64,000 nucleotides of DNA, taken from NCBI RefSeq assembly GCF_000150955.2, contig NC_011679.1, positions 620,001 through 684,000 on the forward strand, in the 5' to 3' direction. Positions within the stretch are counted from its first letter, which is position 1; every line of letters begins with the position of its first letter. The notes beneath the pieces are model-generated. The model worked only from the letters and a program-made list of their open reading frames with translations, was not told the origin of the DNA and ran no database searches. This stretch comes from Phaeodactylum tricornutum CCAP 1055/1. Taxonomy: Eukaryota > Bacillariophyta > Bacillariophyceae > Surirellales > Neidiaceae. Positions 32,701 to 44,461 of this stretch are shown here, one piece after another. Position numbers and translations under genes: made by a program.

Positions 32701-34757
32701 CGTTTAGCGACACCGCCAGACCTCCTTACGACGAGGAGCCCTACGAACATGCTATGTTTTTAAGGGGATGGAGGCTCTCCAATATTTGTCTCGTAGACTA
32801 TTTCTGGGCACACCCAAATAGTTTCCGCATCGAAGGCATTCCTCCAGAATTATCTATCGATGATGTCGCACACACGTTGGCAGTCAACTTTCGGAGTGGG
32901 GATGGTTCGCCAGCGGCCATGCGCGACTACTGCCTTGCGGAACATATTACAGACTTGTATGCTCAGGACAGCTATCGCTTTTGCATTCTTCGCGTTCCTT
33001 CGTCATCTACGACATCGACTTGGACAGCTGGCTTGGCGTTCAAATCGCAAAAAGATGCTATGCTTCTGTCAGGGCAGACAAAGAAGGTCCATGGAATTCA
33101 GATTGCTTCCAAGCATATTCCACCACTCATGAAGAGAAATATTGATGCTTCTATCGCGGATTTAGAGGAAGCGAGAGCTTTGCAAGCGGTAAGTCTTTAG
33201 CTCTATTGCGAATCTGGGATCCCAATTACTCATCCTGCCACGAAACTATTTGCAAAGCGACATCCAACCCTCGAGAATCGGAAAAAGCTCACGCTTGCGA
33301 AAAACGAATTTGAAAAAGCTAAACGCGGCCTTTGCATATGTAGCAAAGGCCAGTATAAGATGCATGCAGGAACTGATTGTGAGAATCTGGTATGGAGTTC
33401 GGCTCGAGTTGCTTATAGATTTGACGATCTAGAAAGTGAAAAACTTATTTCAAGCTTATCTGCTGTGCGACGTGATTGCAGTGCTACTATTGGTGAAACA
33501 GATCTCAAGATATATGAATATCGGAATCGTATGCAAAAGTTGCGTTCCATTGCCGAAAGAAAGTATTCGGAAAATGTTCAGGCTATGTCTTCCTTTGATG
33601 CGCTACAGGCTTTAGCAAAAGGAAGATTTAATGATACGCAGTGCATCGTATGCTTGGGTCATTTGGGATCGGGTGGATTGTGCGGGGACGATGCACCTTG
33701 TCGGCTCTGTAATAGTGATGCAAAGAGCGCTGATATCAGAGGAGCAATAACTATGACCAAATGTGGGCATTTATATTGCGTGAAGTGTTTCGAGCAATGG
33801 AGTCGAACCCAATCGACTGTGGCTTGTATTGTATGCCGAAAAAAAATAGACAAAAACTCAGATTTCGTCACGATCGATCCGACGGATAGGGAAAGCCCAA
33901 GTTTTATTGCTGATAGGCGTTCTGAGGCGCGACTTATAATAAAGAAAGCATCCGACATGATATCAGAAAGCAACGGCGAGCTAGATCCTGAACTTTGGGA
34001 GCAGCTCTATCATTCCATCGAGATCCCTCAGAATGTTGACTCAAGTCGCCACTGTAAGGTATCGGTACTCCCTGGCGATTTTATGGGACATCTGCGCTCA
34101 TGTACAGGTCTTCCAGTGCTTTGCCATCCTTCTCAGACACCGGTCACCTTGTCTGCACAAAGTCAGTGCCTTTCCAGCAAAATTAAGGCCCTTCTCCGCG
34201 ATTTGCCATCAGAAGAGCGAAGCGTTGTCTTCTCTAGCTCGGCCAAAACGCTCCATCACTTAGAGGTCGTTTTTAAGGGAATCGGTATTGGATACCAGTC
34301 GTTGTTCTCAGGACAAGCAACTTCCACAGCAGAACGCGCAGTAAGTGAGTGGCACGCTACCAAAGCTAATGCGATTCCTTGTCCAGTTCTGCTCGTCCAA
34401 GCTGGAGCAGCCGCTAGTGGTCTAACATTGACTAAAGCGTCAAAAATGTTTATCATGGAGCCGTTTGTGCGTCACGAAGAAGAGCAGCAGGCGTATGCTA
34501 GGTGCCATCGCTACGGACAGACAAACACTGTGCACTGCAAGTGCTACTATACACCAGTTTCCGTGGAATCCCGTCTTCTGGAGTGGCGAAAGCGAGCAGT
34601 AAACGCTGGAGTAGAGGCTCTACCCCTACAGGAAGGCGAAGCTCCGCAAATCATTTACGCTCCGCTTCTGGACCTAGAAGATGAGGCGGAGATTGAAACC
34701 AGTGAAGTGTCACAGATGAACTTTCTTCTTGGATTAGGGACGGAGCAGATACGATAG
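29792..34757 (+). CDS. SNF2-family ATPase with RING finger (SHPRH/Irc20-like)
   Basis: Three exons: 29792-32107, 32187-33188 and 33258-34757, with 79- and 69-bp introns in phase 0. The protein has 1605 residues. The first ATPase lobe has GGLLCDEMGLGKTIEIIG (near residue 487), the Walker B variant LDEMQEV (near 602) and SGTPLFEG. A long insert follows, then a RING finger (CIVCLGH ... TMTKCGHLYCVKCFEQW ... ACIVCRKK, about 1235-1300), then the second lobe (QAGAAASGLTLTKAS, QAYARCHRYGQT). A RING inserted between lobes is the SHPRH/Irc20/Rad5 architecture; these are ubiquitin ligases acting in DNA-damage tolerance. No PHD or linker-histone domain is visible, so Irc20-like is the closer fit. Confidence 0.88.
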
Positions 34758-34814
34758 GTCATCGTAAGCTTCTTTAATAACACAAATGACAAGATTAACA
34801 TATACATTGTATTG

Positions 34815-36776
34815 TCACGTCCCGCAAAAAATAGCAGCCCTAACGTCTCGAAGAATTTCGTCATCAGATGACGGTAACGGCTCCTCTTCTCCTCCCGGGG
34901 CTTCTAAGCTGACGTTTGATTCGCGAAGAGTTTGGCTCTGTGTTCTTCCACGTCGCACATTACCAAGTCCATTGGAGACGGTCCATCCAATCAAGCTAGA
35001 AATTAGAATTGGCCCTGCGTCATCGACTGAACCACTTAAAGTGAGTATCGTCACGGCAGTAACGGACAAGGGAATGGGAGACGCTGATACAACACATGCA
35101 GTCATGCAACATGGTAACGTCAAGGCGAATGGCAATCCTTCGACAACTGAAGCGAGCGCGGCCCCAACTAGCAGGCCAACAACACCAGCTGGAACGAGAA
35201 GGCCCCCGACGAGTCCACACGCAAGGCTCATACTCAGCCCCACAATTTTTGCGAGGGCAACCATGAGCAATTGATAAACAGCCAGTGTCTCGTCTTCGTT
35301 CGAAATCACATCGCTCCAGATACGCGACGCTAAATCAATTCCACTCCCGACGGCCAACGGGTCAAAAATACTGATGAGACCGTGAAGGAGCCCGCCGAGT
35401 GTTGGAAAGAGTAGTACGGGCAGCCAAGGGGACGATCCCATCCGGTTTGTCATGACCGTCTCTATGGACTGCTTGGAGCTTTGTAGAGCTCGCGTTAGCG
35501 CATGAATCGTCAAACCCACAATGCCACCAACCAGTCCGAGTGGAACCGCGGCGGCCCAATGCCAAAGTTCCAAGTTGATACCTACCGCCAAAAAACCCAC
35601 GACCTCGACCATGCTGGGGCCCGGAAGGAGACGACCAATGAGCAAGGTAGAAACTGTAGCACAACTTTGCAAAACGAGACTTTCCATGTATCCGAATCGT
35701 GATGGTAATGATTGTCGTTCGAGAGAGTGCGAAGAAGAGCTTTCATCCAAATCAGTTAGCTCGACTTGGGTGCCGTCTATGTTGGCAAGCGGTGATCCCT
35801 CCATAGACGATTCACTGTCAAGCTCCAACTCCAAATTGCTCCCAAAAAAAAGTTCCGTAACGAGTAATGGTCCCACTAAAGGAAACGCCGAGAAAATGCT
35901 TCCTACAGCTGCCGCCATTCCCGATTGCACTAGCAACACTTGATGACGCGACGAGATTCCCGTTGATTGCAGCCTCGGTACGACCCTGATCAAGAAACCA
36001 GCGGCTAACGCTCCAATGCTTAGAACAAGAATCTCTGGTCCCAAAGGGGCCCCCGTCGACAAAGCCACGATACTTGATAGAACGGTCAGGGTCCATTGCT
36101 GCCAACAGTCGGCTGCGTCGTATATACACGGTATCATGTTTTGTGGTAAGCTCGGAGTTCTGCAGTTTCGGATCGAACGCGGTTGGGACGAGGGCAACAA
36201 ACAAGCCTGCAGACAACCGCAAAGAAATCCTCCGGTGACGGTAGTGTAGACCCATGACAATCGACTCTTCCATGGTAAAGCGTCATCGTCTGGTTCCATC
36301 CAACACTGTACACTGCAATTGAACCATTGTGACAGGACCAGCTCGATCGCTTTGAGGGAACTGTAAATTCCTATCCGAGTCATTGCACCAATCAAGAATA
36401 CCAACGGCAGCCTCAAAAGCCAAAAGGAAGGGTCCCGGGCGAAGGATCTCGTCGACGACACTGCTGATCGCGATATTACTGGAGGATTTGCACCAGGTTC
36501 TTCGTAATACTGGACCGACTGGGGAACCGCAATTTCTCTCGCGTCGACCCGCACCTCCGTGTTGTAGTCGTCATCGTAGTATGTCTGTTGAGCCCCGGGT
36601 TGTCCTTCTTCGGTTGCGGTACGATTCCGAATCTGAAAGGCGTGCCTTGGAGGTGTGCGGGTAGTACCCCTCGCGGCGGGATTACGAATGGTTGATCGAA
36701 CCGGCAACAACGGCTGTTGTAGACCTCCTGTGGCATCGTTAACGATTGTAGCATCCTCGTTCGTGTTGATCGTCAT
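34815..36776 (-). CDS. CLC-type chloride channel or exchanger
   Basis: The protein has 653 residues with about ten membrane helices. CLC features: FLIGAMTRIGIYSSLKAIE, the STGAPLGPEILVLSIG selectivity loop (the GxEx glutamate is kept in GPE, but the usual following GP is changed), a later GSGIDLASRIW, and SMSLACGLVGGLLVPAGVVG, equivalent to the second signature. The C-terminus lacks obvious CBS domains. The loop resembles the plant CLC-e/cyanobacterial group more than classic CLCs, so an endomembrane or plastid location is possible. The N-terminal ~110 residues are polar and Arg-rich. It converges on the SNF2-RING gene, 57 bp between stops. Confidence 0.85.
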   Translation of the reverse strand: MTINTNEDATIVNDATGGLQQPLLPVRSTIRNPAARGTTRTPPRHAFQIRNRTATEEGQPGAQQTYYDDDYNTEVRVDAREIAVPQSVQYYEEPGANPPVISRSAVSSTRSFARDPSFWLLRLPLVFLIGAMTRIGIYSSLKAIELVLSQWFNCSVQCWMEPDDDALPWKSRLSWVYTTVTGGFLCGCLQACLLPSSQPRSIRNCRTPSLPQNMIPCIYDAADCWQQWTLTVLSSIVALSTGAPLGPEILVLSIGALAAGFLIRVVPRLQSTGISSRHQVLLVQSGMAAAVGSIFSAFPLVGPLLVTELFFGSNLELELDSESSMEGSPLANIDGTQVELTDLDESSSSHSLERQSLPSRFGYMESLVLQSCATVSTLLIGRLLPGPSMVEVVGFLAVGINLELWHWAAAVPLGLVGGIVGLTIHALTRALQSSKQSIETVMTNRMGSSPWLPVLLFPTLGGLLHGLISIFDPLAVGSGIDLASRIWSDVISNEDETLAVYQLLMVALAKIVGLSMSLACGLVGGLLVPAGVVGLLVGAALASVVEGLPFALTLPCCMTACVVSASPIPLSVTAVTILTLSGSVDDAGPILISSLIGWTVSNGLGNVRRGRTQSQTLRESNVSLEAPGGEEEPLPSSDDEILRDVRAAIFCGT

Positions 36777-37195
36777 AACGGAATAAAATCCAGCCTACTG
36801 TGAATGTTTACGTTCAATTGACAAGGAAACAGAAAACAGAAAACGGATCGTCTGGGTTAGGGGAAATCAGTTCCATACACGCTCTCTACTAGTCCAGTAT
36901 AGACCTACCATGGTTGATACTCGAACCCCAAAGGCAGCTGGATTTCCATTCGTGTTTTTAGAGACGTGTTTCACCAATCAAAAGAGTTCAATGATCAAAG
37001 CGCAGACAGCTACTTATGGAGAATTTCAACTTACGGTGAAAGCTGCCATTATCGTACTATCCGAATAATATCTGAGGTGAATACCGCCCTCTGTACCGTC
37101 ACATTCGTCATGTCACATTGGTTCGACAATCTGACCTTCCCTCCAGACGCCAGAAATGTATTTGTAGTGAACCACTTTTTTTCACGTTGACGAAA
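36777..37195. other. Intergenic, divergent 5' region
   Basis: Shared upstream region of the CLC gene (minus) and the DNA glycosylase (plus). No gene or repeat was recognised. Confidence 0.5.
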
Positions 37196-38380
37196 ATGGC
37201 CATTTGGGTGCACCCTTGGATTGCCACTACCACCGTTCTGTGTTCGTCATCTGTTTCCTCGAAGAGCGCCCGATTTTTTCTAAAAAGTGATAGACTAGCA
37301 CTCATGAGTATGAAACGCCGTTCCATAAGCCCCAGAATGGCGGCATCCTCAGCGTCAAACGCAGTGAACAAATTGGCCTTCCTAGACGATTTATTGACCG
37401 AGTCCAAAATGGTAAACTTTACTGCCTCTCCTGGTAGCACCGGTAACGTTCTCCAACACAATAGTGCGACTAGCACCAAAGCTGGATGGTGCTTACGACA
37501 GGGTTTGCTGCACATTTGTACGGTCGACGAAGGATACGCGGCTCCTCTAGTAGCCCTCCACGGATTGCCCGCCTTTTACAGTTGCGTGACCGAGGCGACG
37601 AACGGAGCCTGCCGACACGATGCCACCCAAGACATAAAGGATCCATCGACTTGCTTCGAATCTCTTTGCCGGATTATCGCTGGGCAGTTTGTTTCCGGCA
37701 AGTCGGCGCAGGCGGTATGGAAACGCCTTCTCGAGCACGCGCGACACGATTTGACGCCAACTCGCATTTTGCAATTGGTCAGTCAACCGCAAGGGGAAGA
37801 CATTGAATTTGGGCTACAGAAACCGGTAGGACTGACGAAGAACAAAGCCAAGTCTATTGTTGATTTGGCTCGGCATTTCGAGGACGGCCGTTTGTCGGAG
37901 GGTTTTCTGACTTCATCGACCTCTCCATCCGGGGACACCGACAGCACTATCACCAGTATTCAAAAAGCACTCCTAAAGGTACAAGGTATTGGTCCCTGGA
38001 GCGTCGACATGTTTCTCTTGTTTTATCTCGAGCAGCCGAATGTACTGCCCTTGGGAGATCTAGGCGTACGCAAAGGCATTGCGATTCATTTCGCCATGCG
38101 GGGATCTGTAAAAAAAGGAAAACAGGCACAACTGTGTCCAAAGCAGGACGCGCCCCAGATTCGCCGCCGATTGGAAGCATACGCACCGTACCAATCACTA
38201 TTGACGTATTATATGTGGAGGGCCGCTGATACTCCGTCGGCACCAGACAGCGCAGCAACATTGGAGGGGAAGGCCAAATCAGAGACGAATCACGTTCCGG
38301 CCACGTCCATTCCCACGGAGATGTCAGCTACGCCTTCTCGCAAGCGCAAAAGATCTTCTTTTAGAACTATCACACCATAA
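37196..38380 (+). CDS. AlkA-type 3-methyladenine DNA glycosylase
   Basis: The protein has 394 residues. It removes alkylated bases in base-excision repair. The helix-hairpin-helix is LLKVQGIGPWSVDMFLLF, followed by the catalytic Asp in LPLGDLGVRKG. Before it lie FESLCRIIAGQFVSGKSAQAVW, typical of the HhH-GPD fold, and GLTKNKAKSIVDLA. The C-terminal YMWRAAD matches the family end. The first ~100 residues are extra; they start MAIWVHPWIATTTVLCSSS and may be an organelle leader. The C-terminus is basic (RKRKRSS), a possible nuclear signal. No iron-sulfur Cys loop is present. Confidence 0.9.
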   Translation: MAIWVHPWIATTTVLCSSSVSSKSARFFLKSDRLALMSMKRRSISPRMAASSASNAVNKLAFLDDLLTESKMVNFTASPGSTGNVLQHNSATSTKAGWCLRQGLLHICTVDEGYAAPLVALHGLPAFYSCVTEATNGACRHDATQDIKDPSTCFESLCRIIAGQFVSGKSAQAVWKRLLEHARHDLTPTRILQLVSQPQGEDIEFGLQKPVGLTKNKAKSIVDLARHFEDGRLSEGFLTSSTSPSGDTDSTITSIQKALLKVQGIGPWSVDMFLLFYLEQPNVLPLGDLGVRKGIAIHFAMRGSVKKGKQAQLCPKQDAPQIRRRLEAYAPYQSLLTYYMWRAADTPSAPDSAATLEGKAKSETNHVPATSIPTEMSATPSRKRKRSSFRTITP

Positions 38381-38637
38381 TACACCATAGAGCGACCGGA
38401 AGAACTCTGTTATTCGTACCAGCGTCGCGCCCCAAACTAATCAGGAGTGCGTTCCCACAGCACAGATAGGAAGCCATTATAGATGTATGGGCTCAAAACA
38501 CTTGCAAAAGTTATCATATTAATGTTACTATTTACATTTGTTGATCTCCACCCATTTGAGAGTGAATAAGTGATTGACAGAATATTGCAATACTTCTATC
38601 TTGCTGATCACTGCCAAGGGCAAAGCCGACTTTTTGG

Positions 38638-40119
38638 TCAGGGAGCATCTGGCGTCCCGAAATTCACTATGGCTGATTTCGACAAATACTTGTATTCGGC
38701 CAGAGAAAGACCAATAGCTTCACAGCTGTCCGGCACTTGGGTTAGATCGTCTCGAACAAGAACCGTTTCCAATAAAATGCACGTCAGGGCACGAGATTTA
38801 GCAGTATCGAGCTTAGGTGATGGCCGGCAAAAGTCCCAGGTTCGCAGTAAATCCGCCAAGCGCTGGTGCATTAATCTGAGCAATGCCGGAGATTGCCCAA
38901 GTTCCTGTAGCATTCGTGGCACATGCATTTGCAAAACTGCCATAAGACCAGCGCAACGGGAGGCACTTACATCGTCCCGAGGATCAGCATGCGCTCTGAA
39001 CGTTTCACCCAAACGAGATTGCTGCTGCAGAAAGCGAACATACTCGACAGCTTGGGGTGTTATCCATTGCGAAAGCATGTTCCAGAAGTCTAGAAAGATT
39101 CGAGGCTCAACGGCAGGTATTGATGTGGTCTCGTCCATGCCTTCTTCATTATCTCCCAGAATATCCCATAATCCGCCATCAGATGCTTCATCGTCTTCGG
39201 AATTCTCTTTGTCTTGGTCTGACTGTAAATTGAGATCTTCAATGGGACCGTATCCCAGAAATATTTCATAGTGCTGCTGTAATTCTTGTTGCTTCTCCTC
39301 CTGATAAGTTTCGGGATCCATGCACGCGAAAGAGAGGTCGGCTTCAATGACTGAAGGCGGGGATTGATCGTGGGGATCCGGCAAAGTACCAGCGGCTTCC
39401 ATCAAATCGGCCAGACTGCTGAAGACAAGTGGCTCCCCGTAACCCTCCTCCTCGGTATGCTGTTCTAAAGTTACATTCTTGGTGCCCGTCACTTCACCAC
39501 CGAGACATAGGCGCTCAGCCTTATCATCCACTTGCCCGATGTGGGTTTCCGACAACTTCCTTCGTAGTTGCTGTTCAACATCAGAAGGGAGAGTCTCGGA
39601 TCGCGGTACGAAACCTTCAACTGCAGTCGGAAATTTGGAAAATGGGTGGATTTGTTCCACGGCTGTCACAGGCGTTGTTCTGGCGACGAAGTTCTTCGTC
39701 GCGTTCGTACCGGTGACCGACGATGATTCCACGAGGCTGGACTTGTGTCGGGGTCTTTCGACCACGACTTCTTGCACAATGGGGGGCCCAGGTATTGGTA
39801 TTCTGCACGATTGTGGACTCTCCTCATAGTGTGTAACCCCAACGAAAGCTTGTTTCCCCGAAAACTTAGGCGCTTTCAAAATACTCTTGGGTATACTGGC
39901 TTGACTAGTTGCTGTGGAATACTTATCCGAGTTCAAATTTGTAGCGGTTTTGGATTCTGGTACGTGTCTCTGCAATGCCACATTAATCTGGGACGAAATT
40001 GCTTTATCTGTAGCTTTTATCGATGTGGCATGCGAGTAATTGCTCCTCGTCGATCGTATTCTGGGCCGAATGTGAGACGACTCGCTGGGATTTCCCGCAC
40101 TGGGCGTTCCGCTTTCCAT
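38638..40119 (-). CDS. Acidic protein with conserved helical C-terminus, unknown
   Basis: The protein has 493 residues and no intron. The first half is polar, Ser/Thr-rich and probably disordered. The second half is acidic (QSDQDKENSEDDEASDGG) and then becomes helical: FLDFWNMLSQWITPQAVEYV, RCAGLMAVLQMHVPRMLQEL, LRLMHQRLADLLRTWDF and SRALTCILLETVLVR. The W-containing helix vaguely recalls the C-terminal part of RPAP2-like proteins, but the Cys-rich RTR1 domain is missing, so I do not assign that. No signal peptide or membrane helix is seen. Confidence 0.7.
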   Translation of the reverse strand: MESGTPSAGNPSESSHIRPRIRSTRSNYSHATSIKATDKAISSQINVALQRHVPESKTATNLNSDKYSTATSQASIPKSILKAPKFSGKQAFVGVTHYEESPQSCRIPIPGPPIVQEVVVERPRHKSSLVESSSVTGTNATKNFVARTTPVTAVEQIHPFSKFPTAVEGFVPRSETLPSDVEQQLRRKLSETHIGQVDDKAERLCLGGEVTGTKNVTLEQHTEEEGYGEPLVFSSLADLMEAAGTLPDPHDQSPPSVIEADLSFACMDPETYQEEKQQELQQHYEIFLGYGPIEDLNLQSDQDKENSEDDEASDGGLWDILGDNEEGMDETTSIPAVEPRIFLDFWNMLSQWITPQAVEYVRFLQQQSRLGETFRAHADPRDDVSASRCAGLMAVLQMHVPRMLQELGQSPALLRLMHQRLADLLRTWDFCRPSPKLDTAKSRALTCILLETVLVRDDLTQVPDSCEAIGLSLAEYKYLSKSAIVNFGTPDAP

Positions 40120-40793
40120 AGCAATATTTCTACTTCCTTCTTCTCGATCTCAATGGCCCCAACGGTTTGCTGTACCGTTTCTATGATTGTGCGATGAAAG
40201 CTGGAGAACGTTGCTTACATCCACGGAGGCTCTTTTATACAGTGTCAGCCCATTCTCAAAATGGTTTTATCTCAGGATGGCATATCGAGTCGATGTGAGT
40301 ACCCTACAGACTACCAGGTGGATCCGCAAGGGCACGTGTGCGCCTATTTTTGACAGTGACTGGTGTGACGTCCAAAGTTTTTCTGTTCATATCACACTTT
40401 GTCGATCGCGACGACATACAGACGACGAACAGCTACGAACCGTTCCAGTTTTCTACGTGGCAACAAGTCTTGCTGCAATAAGTATAGGTGGGTGAGTCTT
40501 CGAATCAACATACTTTTAACTCGTGTTTTTTTCTTCCTGACTGGGGCTGCTGTTCCAAACGAACAAAACGATTCTCTTATGGGCCCTTGGCCATCGTGGC
40601 GCTGGATACAGGAACACAAAATTGTTCTAGAATCTCAAATTGTTCTAGAATAATAAATTGTTCCAGCCGAAAGAGACGGCAGTACTTGCTCATCCTACGA
40701 GAATGATGATGGTATCATGGTTGTCTCACAATTTCAATCTTCGCGCTTCTTACAACTACAAGCGCAACCGACATTCCATTGCACAAATACGTC
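40120..40793. other. Intergenic, divergent 5' region with a small repeat
   Basis: Upstream of both the acidic unknown protein and the first Patched-like gene. Contains TGACAGTGA at 40351-40359 and a three-copy AATTGTTCTAG repeat at 40620-40666. The open frames seen here lack motifs. Confidence 0.5.
40620..40666. repeat. Three spaced copies of AATTGTTC(T/C)AG
   Basis: Copies at 40620-40633 and 40638-40651 share AATTGTTCTAGAAT exactly; a third, shorter copy with one substitution lies at 40656-40666. Each full copy includes the palindrome TTCTAGAA or part of it. Confidence 0.8.
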
Positions 40794-43713
40794 ATGGCAT
40801 TGGACGAGCGCAGCGACCCTGGTCTACATGATGACGGGAACTTGGAAGAAAACGTCGGAGGTAAGAGAAGATGTGGAAGCATGAAGATTGCTAGCGTTCC
40901 TTTCAACGATTTCGTTAATTCCTCCGTTTGCCTTGTTTTCTCTAGAATTTAATGAAGCCGAGCCTACCTCCTACTCTACCAAGCCAAGGCCCACCGCGAG
41001 CAACCCGATCGAAGAAGCCACGGGGTTTTCTGCCAAATGGACACGTACCATTAACACAATTCATATCCCTGTCATTCGCGCCTTATTGTGGACGAGCAAC
41101 AAGTCGGCAACCAACCCGCGTCGGACGGTGTCTCTCGTGACTTTCGTGTCGGTTGCCCTCATTGTGATTGGTATATTCACAAATTTCTCTGTGGATGTCG
41201 ACGAAGATGTCTTGTGGACTCCCAAAGGAGCACGTCCAGTGCAACACTCGGATTGGATTGACGACCGCTCCGGCTTTCCTACAACGCCCCGTACCTTCAT
41301 CATGTTCTTTCACGCCGATACGGCGGACGTTTTGGGACAAGCTCAAGTCTCGCGCGTCTTCCAGGCCTTGGATGCGGTCCGGACTCTACCCGAATACGAC
41401 AGCATCTGTGCGAAAAGTAGCAGTACTTCGCAGCTTAACGAAATAGGTGAAGTGACTTGCCCGATTTCCGGTATTACCGCCTTTTGGAACGACACAGCTT
41501 CTATTTTTGAATCACAAGTATCCAGCGATGCCGATGTCATCGAGCAGCTGTCGGCTACTGTTTACCCAGATGGAACGCCCGTCTCCGCGGACGATATTTT
41601 TGGCAAACGCAATCGGGATGCGAACACGGGCTTGCTTACTAAGGCGCAAGCCTATACCGTTCTGATTGATTTTCCGGACATAGATGAAGCCGAAGATTTT
41701 GAAGAACCCGCCTTAGATGCTGTCTTGGCCTTGCAAGAGCAATGGGAGGCGCAGTCGGATACTAACTTTCGTTTGGAAGTTCAGGCAGTTCGCTCATTTT
41801 CAGACGAGTACGTGCTCCTTTCTTATTCGTTTATTTTAGCGAACGGATTCTTCTAAACAATGCCCTTTCATTTCGTAAACGACAGGTTTACCCGTGCGAT
41901 CGTTGCGGACATTCCCTTGGTTCCAATTGTCTTCGTGATTATGTCAATCTTTACCTGTGCCGTATTTTTCAAGCGAGACAAGGTCCGATCCCGAAGTCTG
42001 TTGGGGTTCAGCGCAGTTATTTCTGTTTTGCTCAGCATCATGAGTGGCTACGGTCTCATGTTCGTCTCCGGAGTTCCTTTCACTAGCATGACCCAAATTC
42101 TCCCTTTCATTATATTTGGAATTGGTTTGGATGATGCCTTCATCATCTCAGGATCCTACGAGCGTACCGATCCTGCCAAAAGCGCCGTGGAGCGCATCCA
42201 TGACACTGTTGAAGACGTCGGCGCTAGCATTACTCTGACAACAGTCTCTTCAACTTTGGCGTTCGGGTTGGGCGCCACGTCCGATGTCCCTGCCGTCTTC
42301 TGGCTCTGTTACTACGCCTTTCCCACCATCATTCTGGTGTTCCTTTACCAGATAACATTTTTCGTAGCTTGTATTGTTCTCGATGAGAAGCGTGTTCAGG
42401 ACAACCGCCGGGATTGCTGTGTCTGCTTGGTGGTGGACGCTAGCGATGAGAGCGAACCACAAGCTCTGTCTAATGGTCGCGGACCTACCCCTTCTGTCAT
42501 TGATTATTACATGGGCCTGTACGCGAAACAAATTCTTCGCCCTGTGGTTCAGATTCCGGTCGTGATTTGCTTTTGTGCTTTGCTTGGTGTATGCGCTTAT
42601 AGCGCTACTCTGTTGACGCAGGAATTCAAATTTACAGATGTTCTTCCAGACGGTTCCTACGTTGCAGACTTTCAAACAGCATTCGATGAAAATACTGTGC
42701 GCTCGGCTGTTGCGCCTTATGCGTACTTTCGGTTCGTTGATCAAAGTGATGGAGACATTCAGAGGCAGATGGAAGCCTACGTCGACGAACTTGTTACCAT
42801 AGAAGCGATCGAAGAGGACCCCGAGTTCTTTTGGCTGCGGGACTTTAAAGAATTTGTGAACGTTAGCGGATCCCAAAATTTAGAGTTCAACAGCCAGATT
42901 GCGGCATTTTTGTCCAACCCGGTTTATGGCGATCTATACAATGACCACGTCGTGCGGGACGATGCTGGTACGATTGTTACATCGCGAGTTCGGTTGCTCA
43001 TGGATAATGTCGATGTTGAAAACGTGAATGAGCAGGTTGATGCCCTTGAAGATCAAAGCAGTGTATCTGGTGGGCAAAATATTAATCAAGGACGAGGCGA
43101 ATGGGCTTTTTTTACGTATGACGGTATCTACAACATTTGGGAGTTTTATGCCGCATCGGTCAATGAAGTCATCTTTACTACTGTCCTCGGGGTGGCATCT
43201 GTTACAGGGATTACATTGATCTTTGTTCCACACTGGTCTGCCGCTTTCTTTGTGCTCCCCTTGATCTGCATTCTCTATGTTGATCTCTTGGGTGCAATGC
43301 AATGGGCAGGAGTTCACATTAACGCCGTCAGTTACATCAATCTTGTGATGTCGATCGGTTTGATGGTAGATTTCCTCCTCCATGTGCTTTTGCGCTACTA
43401 TGAGTCTCCGGGCAACCGCAAGGAAAAAACTTTACACACTCTGGAAACCATGGGTGCGTCAGTCTTGGTCGGTGGTATCTCGACATTTCTCGGGACGCTT
43501 CCCTTGGCATTTAGTTCGAGCACTATCTTTTACACCGTGTTTGTCGCGTTTATTGGCCTCGTCACACTGGGATGTGGTCATGGACTTATTCTACTTCCGA
43601 TTATTCTTTCTAACTTCGGGCCCGAAGACCAAATTGAGCCTTCAAAAGTGAGCAAGACTCTGGAGCATTGTGAGACCGAAATCAGTCAAAGTCAGAGGAT
43701 TCCGGAAAGCTAG
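40794..43713 (+). CDS. Patched-like RND transporter, copy 1
   Basis: Three exons: 40794-40860, 40946-41807 and 41886-43713; introns are 85 and 78 bp. The protein has 918 residues. After one membrane helix (VSVALIVIGIFTNFSV) comes a large lumenal loop. A sterol-sensing/RND block follows in exon 3: DIPLVPIVFVIMSIFTC, LLSIMSGYGLMFV, SMTQILPFIIFGIGLDDAFI. A second half has INAVSYINLVMSIGLMVDFLLH and GTLPLAFSSS. The GIGLDDAF motif is the proton-relay GxxxDD of Patched, Dispatched and RND pumps. Copy 2 lies 5 kb downstream. Cargo (sterol, lipid or other) is unknown. Confidence 0.88.
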
Positions 43714-44461
43714 AATTTAGAAGCAATGAGTGTGATGTACACATACATATAGGAATTCAGTTTTACATGACTGAGAGTGCTCGAGACTCCTCTGTAGAGC
43801 AAAATAAAAATAATTTACTGTAAAATAGAAATAGATTTTACACTACTAGTAGTCGGGGATATTCAATATTCCGGCGTTGTCGAATGAGTCGAATTTTCGA
43901 GTACACTCGTCGCAAATTTGTGACCCCACCAAGACAAAATGGAGGCATCGGTGGGTCGTGGTCTCTTAGCCGTACAGACACAGCACTATGCTAGTGTGCC
44001 AGGCGTTCTACGTTAGATTCAATAGTCTCTAAAGACTCCTTCACTGGCATCGGGGTGTTTTGGTGGTCTTCCGAACAGTACCAACACTACAGAAACTATA
44101 CTAGTGTGCCAGACATTCCAAGCCAGATCCAATATTCTTTGAACAGTTTTATCACACGAATAAAACACTTCATAATATTGTAATTGCCGAACTGGTAAAA
44201 GCTCCTTTCATAACAATCCGTGCATGTGTCCAATCCAGCAAAATGAAGCTCGATATGATCTCTAGGATAAATAGCGAATGCGACCTTTACATCCATGAAT
44301 TATTTACAATCTAATCTATGGCGCGGAATGTTTTTCTCACCACTTAAAAAACTACCGGTGCCCCATCATTTAAGTTAGTAAATCTTGATTTTGGCCGGAT
44401 TATTGATTTTGCGGCCTCATCGAGGCGGGAGAAGTGATTGTCCTCAAGATTTTATTTACCT
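43714..44461. other. Intergenic between convergent genes, with diverged tandem repeat
   Basis: AT-rich spacer between the first Patched-like gene and the RluA gene. A degenerate two-copy repeat of roughly 110 bp is annotated separately. No gene was seen. Confidence 0.55.
43944..44150. repeat. Diverged ~110-bp tandem repeat, two copies
   Basis: Shared landmarks are GGCATCGG at 43944 and 44046, and CTAGTGTGCCAG at 43991 and 44101, followed by imperfectly matching sequence ending GATYCAATA. The copies differ by substitutions and a few inserted bases, so the duplication is old. Confidence 0.55.
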
